From Glandiceps talaboti (Eukaryota > Hemichordata > Enteropneusta > Spengelidae), in contig NC_135559.1 of assembly GCF_964340395.1 (NCBI RefSeq), forward strand, positions 3,187,001-3,251,000: a DNA stretch of 64,000 bases, written 5' to 3'. This document shows, piece by piece, positions 1 to 10,900 of the stretch. Position 1 is the stretch's first letter. The number at the start of each line of letters is the position of its first letter. The position numbers and the translations under genes are program-made. The notes under the pieces were generated by a model. It had not been told where the DNA came from, searched no databases, and saw only the letters and a list, made by a program, of their open reading frames with translations.

Positions 1-238
1 CTATTATGCCGCGAACATTGAAGTTATAAGCCAAGTTATACATGAACAGAAAATACGGGGTTTATTGGTTGGTTTTTCTGTACCGCTGGTTCTACAGTGC
101 TCGAAATTATGAGTGAAATCATTCAGAAACGCCTACATTTATCCATTTCCCATTTTTCTTTTCATATTGTTTCTATGTGATTGATAAGAAATACTAAAAA
201 ATGTTACAAAAATATGTCCTCCCCGGCGGGGAATTGAA
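1..238. repeat. Left copy of a direct duplication, ending in a tRNA-Asp fragment
   Basis: Bases 1-238 closely match 444-685, with small indels. Both begin ctattatgccgcgaacattg and both carry the words accgctggttctacag and ttacaaaaatatgtcc. The shared part ends 20 nt into the 3' end of the tRNA-Asp gene (219-238). The right copy then continues into the whole tRNA, while this copy breaks off. The copy may extend left of the window. Much of it is also related, more distantly, to the dispersed element at 2705-2940. Confidence 0.9.
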
Positions 239-443
239 TGAGACATTCTATTTCCGTGGATATTTTAAGCAAAATGCTGTTTGAAGAATATTGACAAGTC
301 ACAAGTGGCAAGAAGTAATACAGTTCCAATCGATAACTAATAAGGTACCCCTTTCTTTGTTTTTAGAGTGGCTTTTCTTAAACGTTTTTACTTTACTTTA
401 ACGAAATTTCAGACTCTTCTTGTGGTCATTAAAATGCAATGAG

Positions 444-665
444 CTATTATGCCGCGAACATTGAAGTTATAACTTATATAATAAAGCCAAGTTATACGTG
501 AACAGAAAATACGGGGTTTATTGTTTGGTCTTTCTGTACCGCTGGTTCTACAGTGCTCGAAATTATGAGTGAAACTATTCAGAAACGCCTTCATTTATAC
601 ATTTCCCATTTTTTTCATATTTTTATGTGATTGATAAAAACCAAAAAATGTTACAAAAATATGTC
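444..665. repeat. Right copy of the direct duplication, flanking tRNA-Asp
   Basis: Second copy of the segment at 1-238, directly downstream of the tRNA-Asp gene in the tRNA's direction. It has a 16-nt insertion (cttatataataaagc-like) relative to the left copy. Bases 239-443, between the copies, hold nothing I recognise. Confidence 0.88.
655..659 (-). terminator. RNA polymerase III T-run terminator of tRNA-Asp
   Basis: On the minus strand a TTTTT run lies six bases after the tRNA 3' end, and a second TTTTTT (643-648) follows. This is the usual eukaryotic Pol III termination signal. Confidence 0.8.
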
Positions 666-737
666 CTCCCCGGCGGGGAATTGAACCCCGGTCTCCCGCG
701 TGACAGGCGGGGATACTCACCACTATACTACCGAGGA
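666..737 (-). tRNA. tRNA-Asp (anticodon GTC)
   Basis: The 72-nt minus-strand sequence begins TCCTCGGTAGTATAG and ends CCCCGCCGGGGAG. The acceptor stem TCCTCGG/CCGGGGA pairs over seven positions with one T-G. The anticodon stem-loop is CCCGC-CTGTCAC-GCGGG with GTC, and the T arm is CGGGG-TTCAATT-CCCCG with discriminator G. The internal A box (TAGTATAGTGG) and B box (GGTTCAATTCC) fit Pol III promoters, and there is no intron. It is nearly identical to the tRNA-Asp of other animals as I know it, so it is probably functional. CCA is not encoded, as expected in eukaryotes. Confidence 0.97.
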
Positions 738-914
738 CGAGACATGACAAAGCAAATAAATTGGACAACTTGATAATGAATGTTACCTGTGTTAATGTAA
801 TGCCATAGCCTTGATCAAAAACAATGAAACGTCATTCTCTCAAGCCAGATATAATTTTTGTTGACGCAACGAAAAATAATCCCGCAGCAAAAGCAAAAAG
901 GTAATGGCTTTACG

Positions 915-1009
915 ACGATGTGAAACGTATAAAATGCCGACTATTTATGCGATACCTGTACGATGTGAACCGTATAAAATGCCGACTATTCATGCGATAC
1001 CTGCACATT
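915..1009. repeat. Two-copy 45-bp tandem repeat
   Basis: The unit acgatgtgaaacgtataaaa... ending gcgatacctg occurs at 915 and again at 960 with few differences. No coding or RNA signal is visible. Confidence 0.85.
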
Positions 1010-1207
1010 GTGAAAATACTTTCTACTGTTACGTCATACATTGGGAAGATAATTAACCTTATATAATGTGGTAGGTATAGTACGTAGCAGTCAACTACAG
1101 ACCAAATTCTTGTTGAAGGACACGTGACACGTTAAAAGCCCAATTCTGATATATAATGCGTTAAAATTTAGACGTCACCAACTTTTGTTTACCAGAGACA
1201 TACTAGT

Positions 1208-1553
1208 AATTCAGGACTTTTGTGCCCATATTTGGAATTCTGGAAATCAGTTTCCATATTAGGAATTCAGGAGATCCGTGCCCATATTTGCAATTCAGGA
1301 CTTCTGTGCCCATATTTTGAATTCTGGACTCTGTGCCATATTAGGAATTCAGGAGATCCGTGCCCATATTTGGAATTCAGGACTTCTGTGCCCATATTTC
1401 GAATTCTGGACTCTGTGCCATATTAGGAATTCAGGAGATCCGTGCCCATATTTGGAATTCAGGACTTTTGTGCCCATATTAGGAATTCAGGAGATCCGTA
1501 CCCCATATTTGGAATTCAGGACTTTTGTGCCCATATTTGGAACTCTGGATACT
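1208..1553. repeat. Minisatellite, 28-bp unit with an EcoRI word
   Basis: The unit is close to ggaattcaggacttYtgtgc followed by ccatattt. About twelve copies occur, in two alternating variants (aggactttTGTGCCC and aggagatccGTGCCC). Another copy lies at 1640-1672. Open frames over it are products of the repetition. Confidence 0.92.
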
Positions 1554-2704
1554 TGTACCATGATATTTAAAACTCTATATTTGTTCCGGTATTTCCCATT
1601 CTCACACGTCTCAAGAAGCAAACCTATATATATATACTAGTAATTCAGGACTTTTGTGCCCATATTTGCCCATATATCACAAAATCATATTTATTATGTG
1701 CTGTTATGATTTTGTATAATCCTGTCCACATCTAGAGTGCTGAAAGTACATGCCAACATTGTGGTTAATTATTCAAGTTGCTACTTAGCATATCATGAAT
1801 ATTCATATAATGTATACAGCTCTAAATACAATGTATCTAAAATATTCAAATTACATGTAAATAAGGAGACAGACACATTTGAAAACATTGAAAGTAATGA
1901 GTTTATTTATCATATATCCGATATTATAGTACATCATTTACACTAATTACACTTAGATGTTTCAAACTGAAAATAAAAAGTTCATATTTCTTACATTTCA
2001 GAAAATAAATCCAAACAATGCTTTAATAAATCAAAATGAAGGAAGAACAGAAATGTGATATAGATTAAAACAACTAAATGCAACTGAACTCTTTTATTAT
2101 TTAGAACTGCATTATCATTTCAAGGAGGCTTTTATCCACTGCATTAATTATAGGATCTGCTCTCTGATTGGTTAAGATTATTGGATTCTCAATTTGATTG
2201 GCCGAGACAAACTTTCTGTTCATTTCATGTAACACTCTCAATCTTTGTTGATTTGAAGGAAACTGTCTTGTTAATTTTTTTTTTAAAAAACTCATCGGAA
2301 TATTTTGATTTCAAGTTTTAGTTTTTTTATAGTTTCACTGAAATGATAGATCAACTTTTCTCTACTCTTTTTCACAATGATCCATATATATCTGAATATA
2401 AAAGTATTTACCCAGTGTTTCTATTGTAGCAGGAATAAAACATGAGCAGATATTCAATGAAAATATATTCCAGGTAAAAAATGTCTTCCACCGCTTTGTT
2501 GCTTGGTGCCTGAAGATATCGGCGATTATATATTTTGATAAGCCACCATAAAGTTTGAATATTTAGTTTCTATACATAATACACTGTGTTGAAAGTTAAT
2601 TATGCAACCACTTTTTGCATGTATGACAAGGTTGCAGTTTATTTACTTCGACACAAACTAAAACTATTGTAATTATGTAATGGTATAAGATATGATACCA
2701 TGCA

Positions 2705-2940
2705 TGAGCCAAGTTGAACAAAAAATATGGAATATATACTCTGGTCATTCTATGTCACGACAATGCGTGTCTACATCACCGGTTCTGCTGGGTTCAAAAT
2801 ATGAGTCAAAATGTTCAAAATTATCATTACTTTTTCTGATTTTTCTTTGACATTACTGGTGCTGGTATAATTATGTTATTCTTCAATATTTTTCTTCATT
2901 CAGCCAGAAAATACTTGTGACCTAAGGGTTGTGACCTCAT
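2705..2940 (+). mobile_element. Dispersed non-autonomous element, family A
   Basis: This stretch matches the reverse complement of 46187-46437 over nearly its whole length; shared words include ggttctgctg, aaatgttcaaaatt, tataattatgttatt and gccagaaaatacttgtgacc. The terminal block ttcagccaRRaaaatac...gtgacctaaggg also forms the arms of the palindrome at 19351-19495 and occurs at 49660-49725. It has no coding capacity, so it is probably a MITE- or SINE-like element. Confidence 0.78.
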
Positions 2941-3694
2941 TGAATAACGATAGTTTTAGTTTGTATCTTAGTTGGCCAAAACTTCAATCCTCGGTATCTG
3001 CAATTGCTTTTTACCTCATGCTAGAGAGTCAAAGGAGAACAAGAAGGTTGACTTATTCTCAGTACCTGTAATAGCATTTATAACTCATGCTAGAGGGTCA
3101 AAATAGAACAAGAAAGTTGACTTATTCTCAGGTGCACCTATAGTAATGCATGTGAAGCGCATGGAGTGGAAGTTATGGTGTCTATCAAGAAATCAAATGT
3201 TCGTTATTTTTATGATGTGCCTAGGCAGTAATATTCTATTTCAGATATCGAGAATTGCTGCTGTAAGATGTTGAAATCACACTGAAATGAGTGCACATAA
3301 AATTTCAATAAAATTTCTCCACCTAACCATGAAAAGTGATTGGGTTATAATCTATTTGACGGTTCTTTTCTGTTGACGTAAATTAAAATGGCAGCATAGT
3401 TAGATTATCCATAATATCTCTCAAAATTGACATTGATACAATTTTAATCAACAAATTTTTACATCTTTTAATTTATTACTGTAGAATGTGTGACTTTGAA
3501 ACATAAAATCACTGATGTCCATGATGGTGGCTGTTTGTAATGGACCTTTGCATGATGGGAAAGGAAATGACATCATTGGTACTTGCCAATCATATTTTGA
3601 AAGTGAGGTAAGTGACCTCTTATGAGATATCTGCAGGAAGTACTTAATTTGCATAAAAAATAAGGCCTGTGGAAAAACACTATTGGTAGAAACA

Positions 3695-3708
3695 GCGCCA
3701 TCTAGTGG
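3695..3708 (-). promoter_or_regulatory. CTCF-like motif
   Basis: The minus strand reads CCACTAGATGGCGC, a full match to the bilaterian CTCF core CCASYAGRKGGC as I know it. Sequence match only; binding is not shown. Confidence 0.4.
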
Positions 3709-3855
3709 TAACATCTTGTAATTCTAATGCTAAACAGAATGCAACCTCATTAAAGTCAAAGTGCAAATGATAAAATGGCTTTAAAAAAATAATTTCAAAG
3801 CCTTTGCTTGTGCAATATAATCGTAATAGAATAGCATAGATGATATCTATATAAA

Positions 3856-4101
3856 TGTGTGTGTATGTGTCTGTATGTATGTATGTATGTATGTATGTAT
3901 GTATGTATGTGTGTATGTATGTATGTGAGTCTGTATGTATGTATGTATGTATGTATGTGTGTATGTATATATGTGTGAGTCTGTATGTGTGTCTGTGTGT
4001 ATGTATGTATGTATGTATGTATGTATGTATGTATGTATGTATGTATGTATGTATGTATGTATGTATGTATGTATGTATGTATGTATGTATGTGTGTCTGG
4101 A
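3856..4101. repeat. TATG tetranucleotide microsatellite
   Basis: Imperfect (TATG)n with TGTG and TGAGTC interruptions. It is purest at 4000-4090. Tyr/Val/Cys/Met-rich and His/Thr/Tyr-rich open frames over it are artefacts. Confidence 0.95.
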
Positions 4102-6152
4102 TACAAATCCATGTATTTGGTGTGTGTGAGTGTTCCGGCAGTGTCAAACAATCGATATAATACATAGTTAAAACCTTTACACATAACAACAACTTGTCAA
4201 AATTCCAGCTTGCAAAAAACAGTACAAAAATATCCAAAGCATAAAGCAATACACTGAAATACACTTATACATATTACTAAAAATTTATTATTAATTTAAA
4301 TATTTGAGATACTTTAACGGTGGTGATGATATGATATGGTAATTAACATAAACTAACACAAGGAGGTGACTGCAAATGTCATCTGCTATGAGGAATACAG
4401 ACACAGGGAAACAATTTTAGTTTTTCTTCTGGCTGTACAAGAAATACAATATAACAGTTGTTTCTCATATAGAAAAATCAGACATTTCAGAGTTCTTTTT
4501 ATAGCTGTAGATGAAACATCTGTTGGCTGTAGTTAAGTGAAATCCGAAATTTCAGCATTTTTTTTATGATTGTAGAAATAAACACATCTGTCAGTTGTGG
4601 CCTAGCAAATTCATAATGAAATAAAAAAAGACATCTTAAAGAGTTTGGTTATTATGGCCTGCCTGGACCATCTCCATAGCAACAGACATCACAGCACCAT
4701 GTGCTCTTAAAACACAATTCTTTAGAATACTAATTATTCCTGTAAACTTTAGAGAAAAACAAATTGACTGAAAATTTGACCTTCAATAAAAACCCTGTCA
4801 GCCATCTTGAAAGATGTAATCTGTAATCTATCGGTGGGAAGGACTGTTTCCATATTGGCACTCAAAAATAATTTTAATCTAAAGGATTTTTGAAACTTGT
4901 CATAAACGGTAAAAAGCGGATGACAAATTAAAAAAATAAGCTCAGAACCTGTCTTTAGAACAGGTTATCAAAATTAATGTAAAGATTTTTCACTGTTAAA
5001 ATATGTTCTCACAAAAAAGTACTAGAAGCAACATTTTCTGACAATTTGAGATATTTGAAATACAGAATCTTATTTTCCTGTGTACAGATTTAATCCATAA
5101 GAAAACTTGCATACGGCAGGCAGTCAATGTAGATTTCCCGCCAAAACTGACAGACAGCAAATATGCAAAGTTTCCTGTCAATACTGGTATAGCTAAAAAT
5201 AATAATGCAAATTTGCATGCCAAAACAAGCAGACGGTAAATGTGGAAATTTTGCCATGAAAATTTGCAGACAGTAAACATACATATTTCAAGTCAAAGTT
5301 CTGTTCCGTTTTAAGTTTATGAATCATGTTGTCAGCAAATGCCACTCATAAGAAATTTTGCAAAAGACAGTGAAACAGTTTCAAGTAAATTCTTGTTTCT
5401 ATTTGTACCCTTATATGTCCAACAGAATAAATAAATAAAGTGTAAAGTTTGAAGTCATGAACTGTAAAGAATGACATAAAACGTATAAATACATACCCTG
5501 AACACAAAAAACAAGACAGTATTTGATCATTAACTTTGTGTCTTGAATACAAGGAAAGATATAAATATGTAAAAGAGATTGATATAATGTGATAAAGATT
5601 TCAATTAATGGTGCTGTGAATAATGGAGAAATATACTTATAAGTGTACAGAAGACTGAGTGTAGTACTCATATTCTGCAATGCTCAAATACAGACCAGGT
5701 GTTGTGGAGCTGTATTTGCATAATGTTATAAATTTACATATTATATCTCTCTGAGCAGGTGGTGGTTTTCCCCAAATAGAACACTAGATTCTGAGAGCAA
5801 CATTGGACACTGAGTACAGACATTCTGAACATAACCAAACACTATTATACAGACTCACAAACACAAAAAGAGTTTATTTCTACTACACTAGACAATCTAA
5901 AATTAAAATGTTTGGCACAAGATAATGACATAAGTCTATGGTTATATACAGAAGATTTATAAAACCCAAAATTCTATGTCCTGTCTCATGAACACTCTCA
6001 TTTCCTTGATAAGGTTGATTTCTGTGTATACACAGATTGTGTAAATGGTAAGGCTATGTTTTCTGTGTTAATGGTAAGTCAAATTATTGTAACTGTGCTT
6101 TGGTATATTAAATAGATTTATAGAGACAATCAACACAACCAATGTACCATAG

Positions 6153-6903
6153 TATCCTATGAACACAGCACATGTACCACAGTGTCCCATGAACACAGCA
6201 CATGTACCACAGTGTCCCATGAACACAGCACATGTACCACAGTGTCCCATAAACACAGCACATGTACCACAGTGTCCCATGAACACAGCACATGTACCAC
6301 AGTGTCCCATAAACACAGCACATGTACCACAGTGTCCCATAAACACAGCACATGTACCACAGTGTCCCATGAACACAGCACATGTACCACAGTGTCCCAT
6401 AAACACAGCACATGTACCACAGTGTCCCATGAACACAGCACATGTACCACAGTGTCCCATAAACACAGCACATGTACCACAGTGTCCCATGAACACAGCA
6501 CATGTACCACAGTGTCCCATGAACACAGCACATGTACCACAGTGTCCCATAAACACAGCACATGTACCACAGTGTCCCATAAACACAGCACATGTACCAC
6601 AGTGTCCCATAAACACAGCACATGTACCACAGTGTCCCATGAACACAGCACATGTACCACAGTGTCCCATGAACACAGCACATGTACCACAGTGTCCCAT
6701 AAACACAGCACATGTACCACAGTGTCCCATAAACACAGCACATGTACCACAGTGTCCCATAAACACAGCACATGTACCACAGTGTCCCATGAACACAACC
6801 AATGTACCACAGTGTCTCATAAACACAGCACATGTACCACAGTGTCTCATAAACACAGCACATGTACCACAGTGTCCCATAAACACAACCTATGTACCAC
6901 AGT
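6153..6903. repeat. 30-bp minisatellite, about 25 near-perfect copies
   Basis: The unit is acacagcacatgtaccacag followed by tgtcccatRa. Copies differ almost only at one A/G site (cccatGaac or cccatAaac). Because 30 is divisible by 3 and the unit has no stop in several frames, long open frames appear on both strands. I read them as artefacts: there is no conserved protein and no bias toward silent change. Confidence 0.95.
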
Positions 6904-7210
6904 GTCCCATGAACACACCTGAGTACCTTGGTGTCCCATTAACTCAACCCATATACCACAGTGTCCCATCACAACCCATGTACCTTGGTGTCCCATCAAC
7001 ACATCCCTTGTACCTTGGTGTCCCATCAACACAACCTGTGTACCTTGGCACCTCATAAACACAGTCCATCAGTTACCTTGGTGACTCCCATCAACACAAC
7101 CTGTGTACCTTGGTACCTCATAAACACAGTCCAGTTACCTTGGTGACTCCCATCAACACAGTCCATGTACTTGGCAACCCATAAACACAGTCTGCGTACT
7201 GTTGGGTCCC
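6904..7210. repeat. Degenerate flank of the 30-bp minisatellite
   Basis: The array decays into diverged units of variable length carrying taccttggtgtcccatcaac and taccttggtgactcccatca. The sharp change from near-identical to decayed copies suggests recent expansion of the left part only. Confidence 0.85.
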
Positions 7211-7738
7211 ATAAATGCAACATGTTTTCAAAGCAGCTTGAATTGTCTTTCAGCCTTGTCATAGTTTTATAGTTATTCCAATATTTTATCAAGCCTTTCA
7301 ATATGCCATTTGCATCATTAAGATGTATTGGTGGGGGTTATATTAAGGATATGGTAAAGTGAGATTGATGGCCTCAAATTTTCGTACAAAATGTACATTA
7401 AACCATACAGCTTTCACTTCTTTTTTAATATCTACAATCTTTCTATTCACAAACTTGTGCTCTTTTCATTTGAGTCTGTATATAACCATTTAGTCTATAA
7501 GGAACACTGTGTCATGGCGCCCTCGCTCATTGGCACACGCCTTTCAAATATCAACACCATTGAAGGATGAGCTACACCACGTATCTTACGGTCTAATAAC
7601 CACCCTAACTTATAAAATCCATCACTGGAAAATACTTAGTATGTAGAGAGAGAGAGAGATTTCTCACTAATCCTCACTTCCCCAAAAATGTATTTGTCTT
7701 GAAAAGTTCCGATAGTTTAAGTAGCATGGTAGACATTT

Positions 7739-7744
7739 TTTATT
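7739..7744 (-). promoter_or_regulatory. Polyadenylation signal AATAAA of Ryk
   Basis: A canonical AATAAA on the minus strand lies 104 bases past the Ryk stop codon. It is the first one after the stop, giving a short 3' UTR of roughly 120-130 nt if used. Longer 3' ends remain possible. Confidence 0.6.
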
Positions 7745-7848
7745 TGTAATAAAACAAACTCTTCAGTGAGATAAGATTACTTGACTATATTCATTCTTTT
7801 CAAGTTTTCCCTCAAAGTTTTATCTGACAATGAAACATCTGATCTGAT

Positions 7849-7960
7849 TTAGATGTAAATTCCAAGAGCTCGGTGGAAATCATTTAGGATCGTCGCAAGG
7901 TGGGTGAATTTTGGTCTGTCAATTGGTGATAATGCCCAGCAGCATGCCATTACTGAAAAC
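7849..7960 (-). CDS. RYK: Ryk exon 14: kinase end and stop
   Basis: 112 nt including TAA (7849-7851), acceptor CCTATTACAG. Encodes FSVMACCWALSPIDRPKFTH and LATILNDFHRALGIYI. RPKF is the conserved kinase subdomain XI Arg region. The hydrophobic tail YI matches the YV tail of vertebrate RYK, a proposed PDZ ligand. Confidence 0.97.
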
Positions 7961-10900
7961 CTGTAATAGGATAGAATAGGTCAAAGGTCATATCTGGTTT
8001 GTTTTTTTTTTCACCTATTTTACAATGAGTATTCTGTGGGACAGAGTATACGCAAACTTATAAAAGAAATCTAATTGGAGAATGTAACACATAAGCTTAC
8101 AAACTTATTATACACAAACATACAAAAATAAAGACTGAACTGGAGTAAAGAATATACAAACTTATAAATACAGATAATATGTACTACTTACAATTCATCT
8201 GGACAGTTTGGTGGCTGTGCCATTCGATAACCGTTCTTTAAGTATGATGCCATTTCAAAAGGATCTACATCGGCATAGGGAGTCTGTCCTAATGTCATCA
8301 GTTCCCATAATGTCACACCAAATGCCCACTGAAATGTTCAAAAAAGAAACAATTTATTACTTTTATTGCAAAGCTATTTCTTCTGTGTAATATGAATGTC
8401 ATATTCTGGTTAGCATAAAGACAAAAGATTGAGTAGTTTGGCCACTAGGTGTGCTGTTCATTTGGACCAGAAGTGAGGGTCATGATAGTTGGGTGATACA
8501 GAATCCCTTGAATATATCATCATTGCCCAGTGTTTCCCGCCAAAAGTTGGTTGTGTTCTCATTCTGTCATTCCGTCAAAATATTGCCAACTTTGTTTCAG
8601 ATCTCATCGTTTTTAGCATTCTCACAAACCACAGCTGTTATTCCTTTCCTGACACTGCAAAATAACGCGTTTGGACGGTGTCGTAAAAGAGGCCGTGGTT
8701 TGTGACAATGCATTTTTAGGAACTCACTATTAAGTTGTTTTAGCTTTCAATCTGTCGTGGTCAATGATCCTCATCAGAATGACAAATTTCATAGTTACAG
8801 CTGACCTCTAGGTGGCGCTATGCATGATCAGCCAATTACAAAGGTGATTCAATGGTAAGTTTCAGAAACTTATAGATTCATGTACACCCGTTTTTTTGAA
8901 TGTTTCTTGTCCTGCCAATGTACATGCATTTACATACATAGAAAAACTCCTTCAAATTAGTGTTACATAATAAACTTACCACATCACTGGATGTAGAATA
9001 TTTCTTATCTATCAAACTCTCAATGGCTAACCATTTCACTGGTCTGTTTTCATTGTCACCAAGACATGTATAATCTTGTGGAAATAAATCTCTGGCTAAC
9101 GCATTGTCTGTGATTTTCACATTGTAGTCTTCATCGATCCTGCAAAAAGATGGCATTTAAAAATTAATTTAGGCCACAATGTCACAATCGATATCGTTTT
9201 TTTTGTGATTTCCATTCTCTGATGAAATGCCAGTCAATTCAATCGATTTGATATATGCCAATTGCTGTAAAGACAAAAGATTGCAAAGTTTGGTCACTGG
9301 GGGCGCTATTTTACAGCAGACTGTGCTTGGAAGTGTGGGCCAGAATCGTGACAACTATATTGAGAGAGAAATAAGCGAAATGAGATGATACTTTAATAAT
9401 ACTCAATTTCTAGTTGCAAAATCTTTTCTAGGGGTGGAGATGGATGTGATAGGGTAGGGTTGGAAGGATGGGGTGTGATAGGGTTGGGTGGGATGGATGG
9501 GGTGTGGTAGGGTTGGGTGGGATGGGTTGGGTTGGATGGATGGGGTGTGGTAGGGTTGGGTGGGACGGGTTGGGTTGGATGGATGGGGTGTGGTAGGGTT
9601 GGGTGGGATGGGTTGGGTTGGATGGATGAGCTGTGGTAGGGTTGGGTGGGATGGGTTGGGTTGGATGGGGTGGGATGGAATGTGGAAGGAGGGTAGTCAT
9701 TATCATGACAAATAACTAACATCCACAAATTAGATAATACTTACACACAATTCCTGGTTGCAAGATCTCTATGGATAATTCTCAGCTTGCCAAGATACTG
9801 CATACCCCTGGTTATCTGTATGGCTATGAGTACTAGATCTCTGGTTGAAAGTCCCTGTCAAATAGACAATGCAAATGATAGAAATTAGATAGATAGAAAT
9901 GTTTACTCAAAATGTCAACAGAAATGTTTATTATTTTCAAACCCCTTCTGCAATAAATATATATGTAGCTATATACTCATTTGCATAAGATTTATGTAGG
10001 TAAGTACAAATCATATCTTTTCCCAATATGTGACTTTATTTATCCCAACATGGGTAATTTGAATCTGGCTTAAAAAATCACCAGCTTTTCTTGTACAGAG
10101 TCCATGGTTGTTGATATTTACATACTCTTCAACATAGGCAAGTTTACCACATGTCAACAATGCACTAACACAGTTGATTGTACTCACACCACTAGGCAGA
10201 GCAGCCACAGGGGTTCTATGTGCATTTTTGTCTACAGTTTATAAACCAATTTTACCATGTTTTTATCTCCATTTACAGTCACTGGAGACACCAAGTCTAA
10301 CCTGAAGTATTTGCTAAGGTATAGTTTGAAGAGATAGACTATTGATGTCAACCAATCACAAATAAACAGCAGAGAGAAATGCACATATGATTAATTTCAA
10401 ATCTAAACATTCCAAAGTAATACGGACTTCCAAATTTGAAGATAGCTAAAGTAGTGTATTTTGAGAGTGGGCACATACTGGTATGGTCTACTATACCAAT
10501 ACAAATCATGCTAACAACAAAGCCATACGATAAAAGATCATAAAAACCCTTCATCTTACCTGGTGTGCATCTGATATTCTTCCATTTTTCAAAAAGTGTT
10601 TGAGATTTCCATGATTCATGTATTCAAAGACCATCATAGGTTGTTTGTCGTCATCCAAACACACATGTAGTATGGGTAAAATTGTCTGGTGAACTATTCC
10701 ATGTAAAAGACAGCTTTCTTTGATAAGCAGTGACCTTTGTTCTTCTGATGCTTGGTCTGAAATATGATAAACAATACTAATAATCTATATTCCATCAAAA
10801 TATTTAGAGGAGCTAGATGCGTTGTTATCCTATAACTTATAGGGGCATCGCCATTTTGTTTTAAGATGTCTGAAGACAAGTCTGTCTATGTTGGAAGAAT

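Larger units (their letters stand above)
1680..7738. other. Gene-free sequence downstream of Ryk
   Basis: Apart from the dispersed element at 2705-2940, the TATG array at 3856-4101 and the minisatellite at 6153-7210, I see no coding exon, RNA gene or long repeat here. Short open frames at 2101-2295 and 3448-3714 show no family resemblance and no flanking splice pattern. Confidence 0.6.

Noticed and set aside
219-238. 20-nt tRNA-Asp 3' match as an LTR-retrotransposon primer binding site
   Set aside because: There is no preceding TGG (complement of CCA), and the match is embedded in a longer duplication of the tRNA flank.
2101-2295. 64-codon minus-strand frame MSFLKKKLTRQFPSNQQRLR...
   Set aside because: Short, no family resemblance, no supporting splice sites or conserved context.
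3680-4264. His/Thr/Tyr-rich 194-codon frame and similar frames at 39923-40417, 44198-44779, 59213-59483 and 59539-60141
   Set aside because: They are translations of simple microsatellites (TATG, TG, CAT, ATCC).
6068-7058. Long open frames on both strands (up to 299 codons) with 10-residue repeats
   Set aside because: They are generated by the 30-bp minisatellite. Several frames on both strands are open at once, and there is no known family or splice context.
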